This document shows positions 7,500 to 15,106 of a DNA stretch of 64,000 nt, one piece after another. Made by a program: the position numbers and the translations under genes. The notes under the pieces were generated by a model that ran no database searches, was not told the DNA's origin, and saw only the letters and a list, made by a program, of their open reading frames with translations. Source of the stretch: Exiguobacterium aestuarii (GTDB lineage Bacteria; Bacillota; Bacilli; Exiguobacteriales; Exiguobacteriaceae). How positions within the stretch are numbered: position 1 is the stretch's first letter; every line of letters begins with the position of its first letter. The stretch covers positions 124,001 to 188,000 of the forward strand of contig NZ_JAIVAC010000001.1 in assembly GCF_020171655.1 (NCBI RefSeq), given 5' to 3'.

Positions 7500-8333
7500 T
7501 CAATAATGGATTTTGTGCATCTCTTTCGGGTCGGAGCCGGTCCGCTCATCACGGTTGAGCGCATCGATGGCCGCCATCTCTTCTTTCGTCAACGTGAAGT
7601 CGAATACCTGTATATTCTCTTTGATTCGACTCGGTGTCACCGATTTCGGGATGACGGCGACCCCGTTCTGTAAGTGCCAGCGCAAGATGACTTGAGCCGG
7701 TGACTTGCCGTGACGGTTCGCAATCTCGACAATCGTGTCATCTTCGAGCGCTTCGCGTCCTTTCATGAGTGGACTCCACGCTTGAATTTGAATGTCATAT
7801 CGTTTGCAGAAAGCAATTAATTCCTTTTGAGACAAATACGGATGGATCTCGACCTGGTTCACGGCCGGGACGATCGAGCACGACTGAATGATTTGTTCTA
7901 AATGCTCGACTTCAAAGTTCGAGACGCCAATTGCACGGACACGTCCTTCTTCATATAACTGTTCGAGTGCCTTATACGTTTCGACGAACTTCCCGAAACG
8001 GGGCATCGGCCAGTGAATGAGGAACAAGTCGACATACTCGAGACCGAGTCGGTCGAGACTATCCTGAAACGCTTGGAGCGCCTCATCGAACCCGTGGAAC
8101 TCATTCCAAAGCTTCGTCGTCACAAACACTTCTTCCCGAGAAATCCCTGCTTCACGAAGCGCTTGTCCGACACTTTCTTCGTTTTGATAAATCGCAGCCG
8201 TATCAATCAAACGATAATCCGCTTCAAGCGCAGCTTTGACCGTATCGACCGTCACCGCGCCGTCTTCGACCTTGTACACACCGAGCCCGAGCATCGGCAT
8301 CTTGACGTCATTATTCAACGTCGTCCATTCCAT
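7500..8333 (-). CDS. Aldo/keto reductase (AKR5-like, YtbE/YvgN type)
   Basis: 277-residue NADPH-dependent carbonyl reductase fold. Catalytic tetrad is visible: Asp in RLIDTAAIYQNEESVG with the Tyr of the same segment, Lys in VTTKLWN, His in FLIHWPMP. The cofactor-binding IPKSVTPSRIKEN near the C-terminus is the family NADPH motif. Likely detoxifies reactive aldehydes such as methylglyoxal. Good RBS (GGAGGG) before the ATG. First of a likely pair with the PH-domain gene, and 61 bases downstream of the MBL hydrolase on the same strand without an obvious terminator, so the three may be co-transcribed. Confidence 0.92.
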   Translation of the reverse strand: MEWTTLNNDVKMPMLGLGVYKVEDGAVTVDTVKAALEADYRLIDTAAIYQNEESVGQALREAGISREEVFVTTKLWNEFHGFDEALQAFQDSLDRLGLEYVDLFLIHWPMPRFGKFVETYKALEQLYEEGRVRAIGVSNFEVEHLEQIIQSCSIVPAVNQVEIHPYLSQKELIAFCKRYDIQIQAWSPLMKGREALEDDTIVEIANRHGKSPAQVILRWHLQNGVAVIPKSVTPSRIKENIQVFDFTLTKEEMAAIDALNRDERTGSDPKEMHKIHY

Positions 8334-8394
8334 AACAAATCCCTCCCTCTCGCCTCTAACGTTACCGAAATTTTGGATGAAGGGAAAGGAAAAA

Positions 8395-9303
8395 CTACAG
8401 GCGGATGCTTTCCCCGTGCGACTTGATCACAATTTGGTCACGGTCCAGTTTTGCGGCCGCGACAAGCCGGTGATAGGGCTCCTCGACCGGCTCATAAGAC
8501 AGAACGAACGTGTCCCAATGCATCGGGAAGAAACGTTTCGCCCCGCTCTCTTTGTACATCATCCAAGCCTGTTCGGGGGTACAGTGCGCCTCTTGGAACG
8601 AGTCCGGTTGATAAGCGCCGATTGGGAAGAACGCGAGGTCAATCGGTTCACGGTCGGCGAGCCCTTTGAAGGAGTCGGTGTATGCCGTGTCTCCCGCAAA
8701 CAGCATGCGGATCCCTTTGTATTTTAATAGATAGCCGTTATAGCCCATATGTTTGTCCCATGGGAAACGGTTGCCCCAATGTTTGACAGGGATGGCCCGG
8801 ACATCGAGCCCGTTCGCCAAGGTCACTTTGTCATGCGGATGTAGCTCGAGCGTCTGCAGACTCGGGTATCGACGGAGCAGGCGACTCGTCCCTGGAGCGG
8901 AGACGACAATCGTCTCGCGGGTGATGAGTCGTTTTAAACTTTTATGGTCAAAGTGGTCCATATGGGCGTGACTGAGCAAGATGACGTCAACCGGTCCGAC
9001 ATCCTCGATGGAGAGGGCGGGGGCCGTGTGACGTTTCATTCCGATTGTCAGCGGTCCTAAATGGACACCGATTCGTTTAGAGAAGACGGGGTCCGTCAAA
9101 ATTTTGAGTCCATACCAATGGATGAGGACGGTCGAATGGCCAATCCACGTCGCTTGCACATGCGTCTCATCGATGGTTGTCAGCTCTGGACGTTCCGGCC
9201 ATTTAAAACATGGGCGGGGAAGCCGTCGTTTGAATCGTGTATAAAGAAACGTTCCGACGCTCGCCAAGACGGCACTCGGAACGAGGATGCGTCGACGCAT
9301 CAT
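8395..9303 (-). CDS. MBL-fold metallo-hydrolase (NAPE-PLD/UlaG-like)
   Basis: 302 residues. N-terminal hydrophobic anchor (residues 6-22), WIGHSTVLI at 53-61, zinc motif HAHMDH at 112-117, LFAGDTAYTDSF and PMHWDTF further on. Same fold and domain order as the 364-residue protein at 2321-3415 but clearly diverged. Substrate unknown. Two adjacent ATG codons at 9303 and 9300; GAGGTG lies 4-7 bases upstream. Upstream on the other strand begins the ABC-F leader region. Confidence 0.85.
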   Translation of the reverse strand: MMRRRILVPSAVLASVGTFLYTRFKRRLPRPCFKWPERPELTTIDETHVQATWIGHSTVLIHWYGLKILTDPVFSKRIGVHLGPLTIGMKRHTAPALSIEDVGPVDVILLSHAHMDHFDHKSLKRLITRETIVVSAPGTSRLLRRYPSLQTLELHPHDKVTLANGLDVRAIPVKHWGNRFPWDKHMGYNGYLLKYKGIRMLFAGDTAYTDSFKGLADREPIDLAFFPIGAYQPDSFQEAHCTPEQAWMMYKESGAKRFFPMHWDTFVLSYEPVEEPYHRLVAAAKLDRDQIVIKSHGESIRL

Positions 9304-9382
9304 GCATCACCTCACTGTTCGAATATACTGTCATCATAACGCGGGAAAGAGTGCATCGCATCCGCCTAAAGGAGTAGAAAAA

Positions 9383-9442
9383 ATGGGAGATTGTGGGGTG
9401 CGCTCTTGCGAATCCGCTTTCAATTTGATAAGGTGGCAGTAA
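9383..9442 (+). CDS. Possible short upstream ORF (19 codons)
   Basis: ATG at 9383 preceded at good spacing by AAAGGAG (9368-9374), 19 sense codons, TAA at 9440. No similarity recognised. It is mentioned because a short ORF with an excellent ribosome site in the leader region of an ABC-F gene could matter for regulation, but it may lie upstream of the true promoter and be untranscribed. Confidence 0.25.
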   Translation: MGDCGVRSCESAFNLIRWQ

Positions 9443-9468
9443 CTTAGGAAAGAGAGGTACACCGTGCC

Positions 9469-9498
9469 ATGAAAAAAACACGTTCACTCCAACGATGA
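9469..9498 (+). CDS. Leader peptide of the ABC-F attenuator (9 codons)
   Basis: ATG at 9469, sequence MKKTRSLQR, stop TGA at 9496. AGAGAGG precedes it (9450-9457). It is followed by a hairpin, mutually exclusive pairings and an intrinsic terminator before the ABC-F gene. Very short basic leader peptides of this kind control many antibiotic-resistance ABC-F and Erm genes by ribosome stalling. The assignment rests on position and architecture; stalling itself is inference. Confidence 0.6.
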   Translation: MKKTRSLQR

Positions 9499-9628
9499 GA
9501 CGAATCATCACTGTTCGCTTGAACAGTCACGGGTGAAGTGTGTCCATTTTTCAAGTGCGGGAAGCATCTTCTTTCCTCTTTGAACGGATTCCTTCACACC
9601 ACCGCACTTTGAGCGGATGGTGTTTTTT
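9499..9628 (+). promoter_or_regulatory. Transcription attenuator in the ABC-F leader
   Basis: Contains a 6-bp hairpin CTGTTC/GAACAG (9511-9526) just after the leader stop; a candidate antiterminator pairing AAGTGCGG (9553-9560) with CCGCACTT (9602-9609); another candidate pairing GTGAAG (9533-9538) with CTTCAC (9592-9597); and an intrinsic terminator ACACCACCGC / GCGGATGGTGT followed by six T (9596-9628). The antiterminator and terminator use the same bases (9602-9605), so only one can form. The real ABC-F start at 9668 is downstream of the terminator, so expression requires read-through. Confidence 0.7.
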
Positions 9629-9667
9629 GTTTCATCGCGTATCGGAAAAATGAGCGAGGTGAAACAG

Positions 9668-11365
9668 ATGTTAGCTATGAAACAAGTCCGGTTCGATTAC
9701 GACCGGAAACCATTATTTGAAGCGGTCTCTTTTGAGGTCGCAGCCGGAGAATGCGCTGTGTTATTCGGGCTGAACGGAAGTGGGAAGACGACACTCTTCC
9801 GACTCGTGACAGGGGAATTGACGCCACAAGCCGGTTCAATCGAATGTCACGGTGAAGTCGGGCTCGTCCGACAGACGATTGAATCCGAAGATATGTCACT
9901 ACTCGAATGGGTGATGCGGAGCGATCCTGAACGGTATGCTCTTTATGAAGAGGTGTCGTCTGGTGATGAGATGCGAGTCATGCGTTCCTATGAACGAGCG
10001 CTCGCACTCGATGTGTATAACTTGGAGCAAGAGGCGACGCAAGCGTTGACCCGACTCGGGTTGGACGGTCAATTCGACCAAAACATCAACGATTTGAGCG
10101 GGGGAGAGAAGACGCGGGCACAACTCTCGACGTTGACGATGAAGCAGGTCGACGTCGTCCTACTCGACGAGCCGACGAACCATCTGGATGTCGAGTCGAT
10201 TGACTGGCTAACGAAATGGCTGAACCGATTCGACGGAACGGTGCTGATCATCTCCCACGACCGTCAACTGATGGATGATGTTGCGACGGTCATTCTCGAA
10301 CTGTCGGATGGGGAAGTCACCAGATATCCGGGGAACTATACGGCGTATCGACGTCAAAAAGAGGATGAACGTCTGCGTGACGAGCGAGCCCATGCCCGCT
10401 ACGTGAGCCGCAAAGCAGAGTTGCTCGATATGATTGCCCAATACAAAGGTTGGCACTTGAAGGCGAAAGCGACAGCCAGTGTCCGCAGTCCGGGTGCGCA
10501 AAAAGGAGCGGCCAATCTCGCTGTTAAAATGAAGGCGAGGGAACAGAAGCTCAAACACCTCGAAGACAATCGTCCACGAAAGCCGAAAGAAGAGAAGGCC
10601 ATCTCCGTCCAATTTGCGGCAGATGAGCTCGAAGCGAAGACGTGGCTGACGTGTGAAGAGGTGACGTTTGGATACGACAAGCCATTCTATGAACCGATTT
10701 CCTTCTCGATTCAAAAAGGAGAACGTCTCTCCATCATCGGACCGAATGGAAGTGGAAAGACAACGTTATTGAATGTGCTGATTGGTGAACGAGCACCGCT
10801 TTCTGGTGTGATTAAACGGCATCCTCGTCTGAAGATTGGGTATTTCTCGCAAACGCTCGAACGTTTACCGAAGACGGGGACACTGCTCGATGCGTTACTC
10901 GCCCAGAGTGATATCGGGGAGACGGAGGCTCGGACGTTGCTCGCTCACTTTTTGTTCCGTCGGGATGAGGTGCATCGGCCAATCAACGAGGCGAGTATGG
11001 GTGAGAAGTGTCGGATTGCCTTCCTGATTCTCTATTTCTCCGACGCGCATCTGTTGGCACTCGACGAACCGACGAACTATTTAGATGTGGCGACACGGGA
11101 ACAAATCGAGACGGCATTATCCGTTTACCCAGGTGGATTGCTTCTCATTACGCATGACCGTTATTTCCATCGCTTGACATCGCGGACGCTCGAGCTCGGT
11201 AAAACGATTCGTATTCGTGAGAATATGGAGAACGATGAACCGGTAGATGTCGAGCAGATGATGCAAACGATGGACGAATTGACAAAACACGACTTGAAAT
11301 TTTTTGATGAGGCAGGAAACCTCCTACCATTTGACGAAACGAGTGGAATGAATCGAATCGAGTAG
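9668..11365 (+). CDS. ABC-F family ATPase, ribosome-protection type (antibiotic resistance-like)
   Basis: 565 residues, two ABC nucleotide-binding domains and no membrane segments. First domain: GLNGSGKTT at about 34-42, LSGGEKTRAQLS, LLDEPTNHLD. Second: GPNGSGKTTLL, ASMGEKCRIAFL, ALDEPTNYLD. The linker between them (from about residue 235 to 330, rich in Arg/Lys, with YKGWHLKAKATASVRSPGAQ) is the helical arm that reaches the peptidyl-transferase centre in resistance ABC-F proteins. The overall layout resembles Msr/Vga/VmlR-type proteins. ATG 9668 follows GCGAGGTG; an in-frame ATG at 9617 lies inside the terminator and is rejected. The leader attenuator supports a drug-inducible ribosome-rescue role; spectrum is unknown. 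Confidence 0.85.
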   Translation: MLAMKQVRFDYDRKPLFEAVSFEVAAGECAVLFGLNGSGKTTLFRLVTGELTPQAGSIECHGEVGLVRQTIESEDMSLLEWVMRSDPERYALYEEVSSGDEMRVMRSYERALALDVYNLEQEATQALTRLGLDGQFDQNINDLSGGEKTRAQLSTLTMKQVDVVLLDEPTNHLDVESIDWLTKWLNRFDGTVLIISHDRQLMDDVATVILELSDGEVTRYPGNYTAYRRQKEDERLRDERAHARYVSRKAELLDMIAQYKGWHLKAKATASVRSPGAQKGAANLAVKMKAREQKLKHLEDNRPRKPKEEKAISVQFAADELEAKTWLTCEEVTFGYDKPFYEPISFSIQKGERLSIIGPNGSGKTTLLNVLIGERAPLSGVIKRHPRLKIGYFSQTLERLPKTGTLLDALLAQSDIGETEARTLLAHFLFRRDEVHRPINEASMGEKCRIAFLILYFSDAHLLALDEPTNYLDVATREQIETALSVYPGGLLLITHDRYFHRLTSRTLELGKTIRIRENMENDEPVDVEQMMQTMDELTKHDLKFFDEAGNLLPFDETSGMNRIE

Positions 11366-11376
11366 GAGTGAAGAAC

Positions 11377-12135
11377 ATGAATGGAGGAAGATTGTCGCGC
11401 GCGACGACGCGAAAGCGTAAGCGAGTATTCCGAGTGACGACTGCGATAGCCTTGGTCCTCGCTTTAGTCGGTATCATCGCGTTCGCGGCACTGATCGACA
11501 AAAAAGAAAAGTCTGCTTTACCGAAATCAGATGAGATTGCGACCGAGATGGTCGATTCCGAGTCGGAACAACCGACCGATACCGAAACCGAGTCTGCAGA
11601 TACAATCTATATCGGGCAACCGTATACGAAAGTCTATGCAGATGACCGTGTCGCAGTCGTCTATGAAGCCGACCTCGGTGATCGTTTCGAACGTTTGGAG
11701 ACGATCAGTGGCTTCGTGAAAGTACAGTTGAATGAGCGCATGACGGGGTGGGTCACGGAAGAAAGTGTGACGACGGAAGCACCGGCCTTGTCGGACGATG
11801 ACGTGATTGCCGCATGGCAACAAGTCGTCCCAAGCGCTTCGGAGACCGTCCTTGATTGGATCGGCAAAGATGTGGCGACCGTGCGCGCCGAACTCGGTAG
11901 CCCGACTGCCGTTCAGCGTGACCAAGTGAACGAATATCATTTCTATGATGGATTCTTCTTGATGGTACGGGACCAAAAAGTGCGTGCCATCGATTGGGAC
12001 CGTCAGGCAGTCGCGACGCCTGACGTGACACCGACGAACGAACAAACAACTGGGATTTGGTACGAAGGGGAGACGGTTCAGTTGAAGCTGTTCCCATACA
12101 GCGGTGTGATGCGCGTGCGTCTCGAGCACAAGTGA
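11377..12135 (+). CDS. Membrane-anchored SH3-like domain protein
   Basis: 252 residues. A basic N-terminus (RATTRKRKRVFR) precedes one transmembrane helix (about 25-43), then an acidic Ser/Thr/Glu-rich linker, a bacterial SH3-like segment (YTKVYADDRVAVVYEADLG ... VKVQLNERMTGWV) and a C-terminal SmpA/OmlA-like segment (WIGKDVATVRAELGSPTAV). Probably extracellular and wall-facing. Start chosen by AGGAG 8 bases before the ATG. Begins 11 bases after the ABC-F stop, so it may be read through from it. Function not known. Confidence 0.65.
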   Translation: MNGGRLSRATTRKRKRVFRVTTAIALVLALVGIIAFAALIDKKEKSALPKSDEIATEMVDSESEQPTDTETESADTIYIGQPYTKVYADDRVAVVYEADLGDRFERLETISGFVKVQLNERMTGWVTEESVTTEAPALSDDDVIAAWQQVVPSASETVLDWIGKDVATVRAELGSPTAVQRDQVNEYHFYDGFFLMVRDQKVRAIDWDRQAVATPDVTPTNEQTTGIWYEGETVQLKLFPYSGVMRVRLEHK

Positions 12136-12141
12136 GACAAG

Positions 12142-12168
12142 ACGGGAGAGAGATCTCCCGTTTTTTTT
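12142..12168 (+). terminator. Intrinsic terminator
   Basis: Perfect stem ACGGGAGA / TCTCCCGT with GAGA loop and eight T. Confidence 0.9.
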
Positions 12169-12177
12169 ATGATGTTT

Positions 12178-12199
12178 CATTCAAATGAACGTTTGAATG
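12178..12199. promoter_or_regulatory. Palindrome upstream of the CDF exporter gene
   Basis: Inverted repeat CATTCAAA / TTTGAATG separated by TGAACG, located 47 bases before the exporter ATG. Size and position resemble operators of ArsR/SmtB metal sensors such as CzrA, which control czcD genes in Bacilli. No sensor gene is adjacent, so the regulator would act in trans (inference). Confidence 0.5.
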
Positions 12200-12245
12200 T
12201 TTCGGGAAAATGGAATAAGATAAGAAGTAGAAGGAGGCGTCAGTT

Positions 12246-13148
12246 ATGGGACATCATCATGATCACGACCATCACCATCATCATTCCACGAATCAGCGTG
12301 CGCTGTTCCTCGCTTTTCTGTTGATTGCGACGTTCATGGTCGTCGAGGTCATCGGCGGACTATGGACGAACAGTTTGGCACTCTTATCCGATGCGGGTCA
12401 TATGCTCGGAGATGCGGCGGCTTTAGGACTCAGTTTCCTAGCTGTCCGATTCGGGGCGAAGGCGGCGACACCGAACCGGACGTTTGGATATCGACGCTTT
12501 GAAATTTTAGCGGCATTCATTAACGGGCTGACCTTACTCGTCATCTCGATCTATATCTTATTCGAGGCATATCAGCGATTGAGTGCCCCACCGGAAATTT
12601 TGAGTGGGGGAATGCTCGCGGTTGCCATCATCGGACTACTCGTCAATATCCTCGCCGCCTGGATTTTGATGCGCGGGGAAAAAGATAATTTGAACGTGAA
12701 GAGTGCGTTGCTTCATGTGTTCGGAGACTTACTCGGATCGGTCGGTGCCATCACGGCAGCACTCTTAATCATGTCGTTCGGATGGACGTGGGCGGACCCG
12801 GTCGCGAGTGCGTTTGTCGCTATCCTCATCTTGATTAGCGGCTATCGCGTGACGCGCGATGCGATTCACATCTTGATGGAAGGGTCACCGGAACAAATCG
12901 ATGTCCGGGCGATGCAAGCAGAGATTGCCACAGTCGAAGGGGTGAAAGAGGTACACGACCTGCATGTCTGGTCAATCTCATCGAGTGAGCATGCGGCGAC
13001 GTGCCATGTGTTGATTGGAGAAGATACGGATGATCAGGCCGTGTTACGTCAAGTGACGGAACGGATTCGTAAATATGGGACGTTCGAGCGCTCGACGGTG
13101 CAAGTCGAACGGGAACGACAATGTTGCGAGGAGCGTATCATTTGGTAA
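12246..13148 (+). CDS. czcD: Cation diffusion facilitator, CzcD-type zinc exporter
   Basis: 300 residues. A His/Asp-rich start (eight or more His in the first 15 residues) is followed by six transmembrane helices with the two HxxxD metal sites (AGHMLGDA in helix 2, HVFGDLLGS in helix 5) and a cytosolic C-terminal domain (VEGVKEVHDLHVWSISS). These are the hallmarks of the zinc-exporting CzcD/ZitB branch, which swaps Zn2+ (also Co, Cd) for protons. RBS AAGGAGG precedes the ATG. The palindrome at 12178-12199 may make it metal inducible. Confidence 0.92.
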   Translation: MGHHHDHDHHHHHSTNQRALFLAFLLIATFMVVEVIGGLWTNSLALLSDAGHMLGDAAALGLSFLAVRFGAKAATPNRTFGYRRFEILAAFINGLTLLVISIYILFEAYQRLSAPPEILSGGMLAVAIIGLLVNILAAWILMRGEKDNLNVKSALLHVFGDLLGSVGAITAALLIMSFGWTWADPVASAFVAILILISGYRVTRDAIHILMEGSPEQIDVRAMQAEIATVEGVKEVHDLHVWSISSSEHAATCHVLIGEDTDDQAVLRQVTERIRKYGTFERSTVQVERERQCCEERIIW

Positions 13149-13152
13149 GCAA

Positions 13153-13178
13153 AACGGACACTCATCCGAGTGTCCGTT
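13153..13178. terminator. Bidirectional terminator
   Basis: Perfect 11-bp stem AACGGACACTC / GAGTGTCCGTT with ATCC loop, between the convergent CDF and metallophosphoesterase genes; overlaps the latter's stop. T-tracts are short. Confidence 0.7.
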
Positions 13179-14022
13179 ATTTGCCGTGCACATCAATCAC
13201 CACAATCTCTGGCGGGTTGAAAATGCGCGGTACGTTGAAACTATAATTGAATCCCCGTCCGATCACGTGGGTGAACGTCTCGTGTTCATAAAGACCGCCT
13301 GCATATTTCGGGAAGAACCCTTGATCAGGGGCGAACAACCCGTTCAATAAATATGGGATCCTCACCTGTCCGCCGTGGGCATGACCGGATAAGACGAGGT
13401 CAAAAGGTAAGTCGGCATACGTGTCGACCTCTTCGGCACGGTGAGAGAGGAGTAAGTTGAACGTCGCATCCGGATCCACGTCTTGCATGGCCGTCGCGAC
13501 GTCAGTTTCCCAACTCCCATAAATATTTTCGTTATATGTTCGTAACGGATCTTCTAATCCACCGATGACGAGATTGACCCCATTGACGGTAATCGGCTCC
13601 CATTCGTTTTCGAGAACGGTCACCCCGTGTGAGCGAAATACATTCTTGGCATCATGACGAATGTAGTCTGCGGAGTCATCAATCTCATGATTCCCGGTTA
13701 CGAAATACATCGGCGCAATGCCAGCGAGTCCTTCGACGAGCTCGAAAGCAGGTTCAGGAGAACGATAGCGGTCGAGCAGGTCCCCCGGCAGGGCGATCAG
13801 ATCCGGTTTTTGGGCCCGGACTTGATCGATTAAGATCGATTGCTTATAACCGTACGAGGCGCTATGTAAGTCAGAGAGGAGCACGATGCGAAGCGATTCA
13901 TCCGCTGACAGCTTGTCAGACGGCACGTCGTACGTCTGAACGGTCAGCGCATTATACGTCGCTGTGAACAGCAAAATGCCGAGAGCGACAAACACGAACG
14001 TCGATTTATGTTTCTTCATCAC
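13177..14022 (-). CDS. Metallophosphoesterase, membrane-anchored (YkuE/YpbG-like)
   Basis: 281 residues with an N-terminal signal anchor (about residues 8-27). Calcineurin-like phosphoesterase motifs in order: LLSDLHSASYG (metal ligands D, H), LPGDLLDR, VTGNHEIDD, LLSHRAEE, SGHAHGGQVRIP. The active domain faces outside. Family members hydrolyse phosphodiesters including lipid-linked substrates (UDP-diacylglucosamine-like); actual substrate unknown. GGAGGGAGC precedes the ATG. A small inverted repeat TTACCCC/GGGGTAA at 14051-14072 lies in its upstream region. Confidence 0.85.
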   Translation of the reverse strand: MMKKHKSTFVFVALGILLFTATYNALTVQTYDVPSDKLSADESLRIVLLSDLHSASYGYKQSILIDQVRAQKPDLIALPGDLLDRYRSPEPAFELVEGLAGIAPMYFVTGNHEIDDSADYIRHDAKNVFRSHGVTVLENEWEPITVNGVNLVIGGLEDPLRTYNENIYGSWETDVATAMQDVDPDATFNLLLSHRAEEVDTYADLPFDLVLSGHAHGGQVRIPYLLNGLFAPDQGFFPKYAGGLYEHETFTHVIGRGFNYSFNVPRIFNPPEIVVIDVHGK

Positions 14023-14073
14023 GGCTCCCTCCCTTCATTGTGCCTCTATCTTACCCCGACATGTAGGGGTAAG

Positions 14074-14103
14074 CAAAAAAAATCCCGCTCCTACGAGCGG
14101 GAT
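14074..14103 (-). terminator. Terminator of ohr
   Basis: Stem ATCCCGCTC / GAGCGGGAT with CTAC loop; on the minus strand it is followed by eight T, directly downstream of ohr. Confidence 0.88.
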
Positions 14104-14109
14104 GGATGA

Positions 14110-14523
14110 TTATGCTGCTTTGGCTGTCAATTTCACATCGACATTGCCGCGCGTCGCTTTTGAATAAGGGCACACTTGGTGTGCTTCTTCAACGAGGCGT
14201 TCTGCTGTCGCTTGGTCGACACCTTTGATTTCGACTTCAAGCTCGACTGAAATGAAGAACCCTTCATCGTTTTGGTTCAATGTGACATGACCTGTGACGC
14301 TCGATCCGTCTGTCTTCACACGTTCTTTCCCGATGATGAGGTTGAGGGCACTACCGAAGCAAGCCGCATATCCCGCTGCGAAAAGTTGTTCCGGGTTTGT
14401 CGCACCGTCGACGTGTTTCGCGCCTGGCATTGAGACGTCCATGTCGATGACGCCGTCTGTTGATTTCACATGACCTTCGCGGCCACCGATTGCAGTTGCT
14501 GATGCTGTGAATAGTGATTTCAT
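14110..14523 (-). CDS. ohr: Organic hydroperoxide resistance protein Ohr
   Basis: 137 residues, OsmC/Ohr superfamily. Reactive cysteines are Cys55 in GYAACFGSAL and Cys118 in HQVCPYSKATRGN, the Ohr pattern. It reduces organic and fatty-acid hydroperoxides using lipoyl-type thiols in the cytosol. Divergent from the MarR-type gene at 14641 with an OhrR operator between them, so expression should rise on peroxide exposure. Length and motifs are typical. Confidence 0.95.
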   Translation of the reverse strand: MKSLFTASATAIGGREGHVKSTDGVIDMDVSMPGAKHVDGATNPEQLFAAGYAACFGSALNLIIGKERVKTDGSSVTGHVTLNQNDEGFFISVELEVEIKGVDQATAERLVEEAHQVCPYSKATRGNVDVKLTAKAA

Positions 14524-14549
14524 GATTCAATTCCTCCATTTCATTTTAA

Positions 14550-14577
14550 ACAATTAAGTTGTGCACAATTTAAATTA
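14550..14577. promoter_or_regulatory. OhrR operator in the ohr-ohrR intergenic region
   Basis: Two adjacent AT-rich near-palindromes: ACAATTAAGTTGT (14550-14562), then GC, then ACAATTTAAATTA (14565-14577). This closely follows the Bacillus subtilis OhrR operator layout of two ACAATT-type inverted repeats in front of ohrA. It lies 27 bases before ohr and 64 before ohrR. Confidence 0.85.
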
Positions 14578-14640
14578 TAGAGCAGTCAAAAAGTTTCGCA
14601 AGTGATATGCTTGGCTAAAGAAGAGTACGGAGGATTACGT

Positions 14641-15093
14641 ATGGAACAAACATTAAAACTCGAACACCAAATATGCTTTCAATTGTATACCGCTTCAAAA
14701 GAGCTTACCCGTTTATATCGCCCAATTTTAGAACCGTTAAACCTGACATATAGTCAGTATCTGGTCATGCTCGTCTTATGGGAAGAGGATGGCATCGACT
14801 TGCGTCAGCTCGGAATGAGGCTGACACTCGACTCGGGCACATTGTCCCCGCTCGTGAAACGATTGATTCAAATCGGGTATGTCGAAAAGAGTCGGGCGAC
14901 AGACGATGAGCGAAAAGTCGTCGTCCGTTTGACTGATCGTGGTAACGCGTTGCGTGAGCAGGCAGTCGATGTGCCGTTACAAGTCAGTGGTATGCTAAAT
15001 ATAGACGAAGCGACATATGTCGCATACATGGAGATGCTCACCGATATCAAAGAGAGACTTCATGATTTCGGAGAGCGTCAGCGCGAGCAGTAA
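14641..15093 (+). CDS. ohrR: OhrR, MarR-family peroxide-sensing repressor
   Basis: 150 residues. N-terminal LEHQICFQLYTASKELTRLY carries the lone peroxidatic Cys12, the position of Cys15 in B. subtilis OhrR; the winged helix (LRQLGMRLTLDSGTLSPLVKRLIQIGYVEKSR, DDERKVVVRLTD wing) is standard MarR. The nearby cysteine is absent, so it looks like a one-Cys sensor. ATG 14641 follows GGAGG; ORF extends upstream without RBS. Divergent from ohr across the operator; represses both until oxidised (family knowledge). Confidence 0.92.
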   Translation: MEQTLKLEHQICFQLYTASKELTRLYRPILEPLNLTYSQYLVMLVLWEEDGIDLRQLGMRLTLDSGTLSPLVKRLIQIGYVEKSRATDDERKVVVRLTDRGNALREQAVDVPLQVSGMLNIDEATYVAYMEMLTDIKERLHDFGERQREQ

Positions 15094-15106
15094 GGAAGGA
15101 GGAGCC

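Noticed and set aside
9203-9511. 102-codon minus-strand frame across the ABC-F leader and MBL start
   Set aside because: No RBS and overlaps the MBL N-terminus; the leader features explain the region better.
9617-9667. In-frame ATG 17 codons upstream of the ABC-F start
   Set aside because: Lies within the terminator stem and T-run without a ribosome site.
11527-12180. 217-codon frame antisense to the SH3-like gene
   Set aside because: No RBS, runs through a terminator, and the sense frame has RBS, TM helix and domains.
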